The notes beneath the pieces are model-generated. The model was not told the DNA's origin. It searched no databases and saw only the letters and a list, made by a program, of their open reading frames with translations. From the NCBI GenBank assembly GCA_030044485.1, contig JASHVQ010000171.1, forward strand, positions 1-6,667: DNA of 6,667 bases. Direction: 5' to 3'. Below are positions 5,587 through 6,667 of the stretch, piece by piece. Every line of letters begins with the position of its first letter. The stretch's first letter is position 1. Made by a program: the position numbers and the translations under genes. The DNA comes from Methylovirgula sp. (lineage in GTDB: Bacteria; Pseudomonadota; Alphaproteobacteria; Rhizobiales; Beijerinckiaceae).

Positions 5587-5716
5587 TGTCCAAAGCCCGC
5601 TCCCGGCGGGTCTAGGCTTAGAATTGTTAATCAAAACAACAGGCTAGCCGGCGAAAGCGGTCGCGGCGGCAGGGTTGCCGCTTAAATTGCCCCGGTCATC
5701 GTGTTACATCAGACCG

Positions 5717-6667
5717 ATGAGCATCGGCATAAAATCGGGCGGCGAAGTCGGCAAAGACCATGTGAGCGACGCGGAGGCGACAAGACTGGTGGACGCGCTG
5801 GGGCGCCGCGCCATTGTGCTCGTCGGCCTGATGGGTTCGGGAAAAAGCGCGATCGGCCGCAGGCTTGCCCAGAGGCTCGGGCTCGAATTCGTCGATTCGG
5901 ATGCGGAAATCGAACGCGCCGCGGGCCTCACCATTCCGGAGATTTTTGCGCGCTATGGCGAAACGCACTTTCGCGACGGGGAAAGGCGTGTAATGGCGCG
6001 TCTGCTCGCGGGCGGCCCGCAGGTGATCGCCACGGGCGGCGGCGCGTTCATGAGCGATGAGACGCGCGCCAGAATTCGCGAACATGGCATTTCGATCTGG
6101 CTCAAGGCGGATTTCGAGGTTCTCTGGCGGCGCGTGCGCAAGCGCAATCATCGCCCGTTGCTGCAGAATGGCGACCCCGAAGCGATCCTGAGGCAACTCA
6201 TCGAGGAGCGCGATCCGATCTACGCGCAGGCGGATATGGCGGTCGTCTCGCGCGAAGGGCCGCACGACATCGTCGTCGAAGATATTCTCGCCGGACTTGC
6301 GGCGCACCTGTCGCCGGCCAACGCGCAAGACAACAACGCGCAAGGCAACAACGCGCAAGACAACAACATGTCCAGTTCCTCCGCAAATCGCGCCCAGCGC
6401 GTGCGGGTCGAGCTCGGCTCGCGCAGCTACGACATCCTGATCGGCGAAGGCCTCCTCAAGGAGGCGGGCGCGCATGTGAGAGGGGTCGCGCCGGGGGCGG
6501 CTGTGGCAATCGTCACCGACGAAAATGTCGCCCGCCACCATTTGGCGGGAATCGAGTCGAGCCTCTCGGCGGCGGGTATCCGACATCAAAGCACGATCGT
6601 CGCGCCGGGCGAAGCGTCGAAGTCCTATGCCGTCTTCGAACGCGTCTGCGACGCAATTCTCGCGGCG
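5717..6667 (+). CDS. aroKB: Bifunctional shikimate kinase / 3-dehydroquinate synthase, 3' end outside window
   Basis: One frame of 317 visible codons runs to the window edge. Residues 31-200 are shikimate kinase (AroK), which phosphorylates shikimate at the 3-OH with ATP: Walker A GLMGSGKS (37-44), DSD (60-62) and FRDGER (85-90) for shikimate, ATGGGA (105-110), lid arginine in NHRPLL (144-149), and RDPIYAQAD (165-173). After a polar linker (202-217), residues from about 225 match the N-terminus of 3-dehydroquinate synthase (AroB): RVRVELGSRSYDILIGEGLL, AIVTDENVA, APGEASKSYAVFE. AroB makes 3-dehydroquinate from DAHP, step 2 of the pathway; AroK acts at step 5. No stop separates the domains. 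ATG 6368 (residue 218) could start a free AroB but has no ribosome binding site. The ATG at 5717 also lacks a good one; GTG 5762 is an alternative that trims 15 non-conserved residues. AroK-AroB fusions are known in some alphaproteobacteria. The catalytic, metal-binding part of AroB lies beyond the window. Confidence 0.9.
   Translation, partial: MSIGIKSGGEVGKDHVSDAEATRLVDALGRRAIVLVGLMGSGKSAIGRRLAQRLGLEFVDSDAEIERAAGLTIPEIFARYGETHFRDGERRVMARLLAGGPQVIATGGGAFMSDETRARIREHGISIWLKADFEVLWRRVRKRNHRPLLQNGDPEAILRQLIEERDPIYAQADMAVVSREGPHDIVVEDILAGLAAHLSPANAQDNNAQGNNAQDNNMSSSSANRAQRVRVELGSRSYDILIGEGLLKEAGAHVRGVAPGAAVAIVTDENVARHHLAGIESSLSAAGIRHQSTIVAPGEASKSYAVFERVCDAILAA
6320..6364 (+). repeat. Three 15-bp tandem repeats encoding the AroK-AroB linker
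   Basis: AACGCGCAAGACAAC at 6320-6334 and 6350-6364 flank a copy with one base changed (GAC to GGC) at 6335-6349. Each unit is five codons, NAQ(D/G)N, so copy-number changes keep the frame. The encoded stretch is N/Q-rich, polar and probably disordered; it ends one codon before the possible AroB Met at 6368. Confidence 0.9.

Noticed and set aside
5478..5716. A defined promoter for aroKB
   Set aside because: TAGAAT (5619-5624) and TTAAAT (5682-5687) resemble -10 boxes, but neither has a correctly spaced -35, so no call is made.
6320..6364. Tandem repeats as a CRISPR or iteron array
   Set aside because: The units are contiguous without spacers and in frame within a coding region, so they are a linker minisatellite.
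5696..6589. Minus-strand open frame opposite aroKB
   Set aside because: Antisense to a firmly identified fusion carrying all AroK motifs; a codon-bias shadow.

Overview
The window looks like core chromosome of a GC-rich alphaproteobacterium, most likely of the Hyphomicrobiales (Rhizobiales; perhaps near Beijerinckiaceae or Methylocystaceae). This is inferred from codon use, a textbook alphaproteobacterial EcfG-type stress promoter, and the gene order xerD / small membrane protein / divergent aroK-aroB, which I recall from rhizobial genomes. No IS element, phage gene, CRISPR array, rRNA or tRNA is visible.

Layout, left to right. (1) 1-182 has no supported gene but carries a perfect GGAAC-N16-CGTT promoter driving a 94-aa KGG-repeat stress protein (183-467), which is followed by a strong hairpin. 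(2) 468-664 is a repeat- and palindrome-rich intergenic stretch with a possible sigma70-type promoter. It leads into a likely two-gene unit: a 78-aa two-helix membrane protein (665-901) and a Tat-exported OpgD/MdoD-like periplasmic glucan protein (936-2549). (3) Three further plus-strand genes follow: a small secreted four-cysteine protein (2637-2984), a TerB-fold protein (3049-3552) and a class I glutamine amidotransferase (3631-4389). (4) Convergent with these, on the minus strand, are the tyrosine recombinase xerD (5322 down to 4402) and, just upstream and probably co-transcribed, a 47-aa GTG-start single-pass membrane protein (5477 down to 5334). (5) A 239-base divergent intergenic region holds a nested inverted repeat. 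After it an aroK-aroB reading frame (5717 to the window edge) runs without a stop from shikimate kinase into 3-dehydroquinate synthase, through a linker encoded by three in-frame 15-bp tandem repeats.

Functionally this is housekeeping plus envelope and stress genes, not one integrated system: aromatic amino acid precursor synthesis (AroKB), chromosome dimer resolution (XerD), periplasmic glucan processing (OpgD) and general stress response (KGG protein). I do not see a convincing undescribed multi-gene system. The most interesting points are the AroK-AroB fusion with its repeat linker, the EcfG promoter on the KGG gene, and the small conserved-looking membrane proteins, which are easily missed because they start with GTG.
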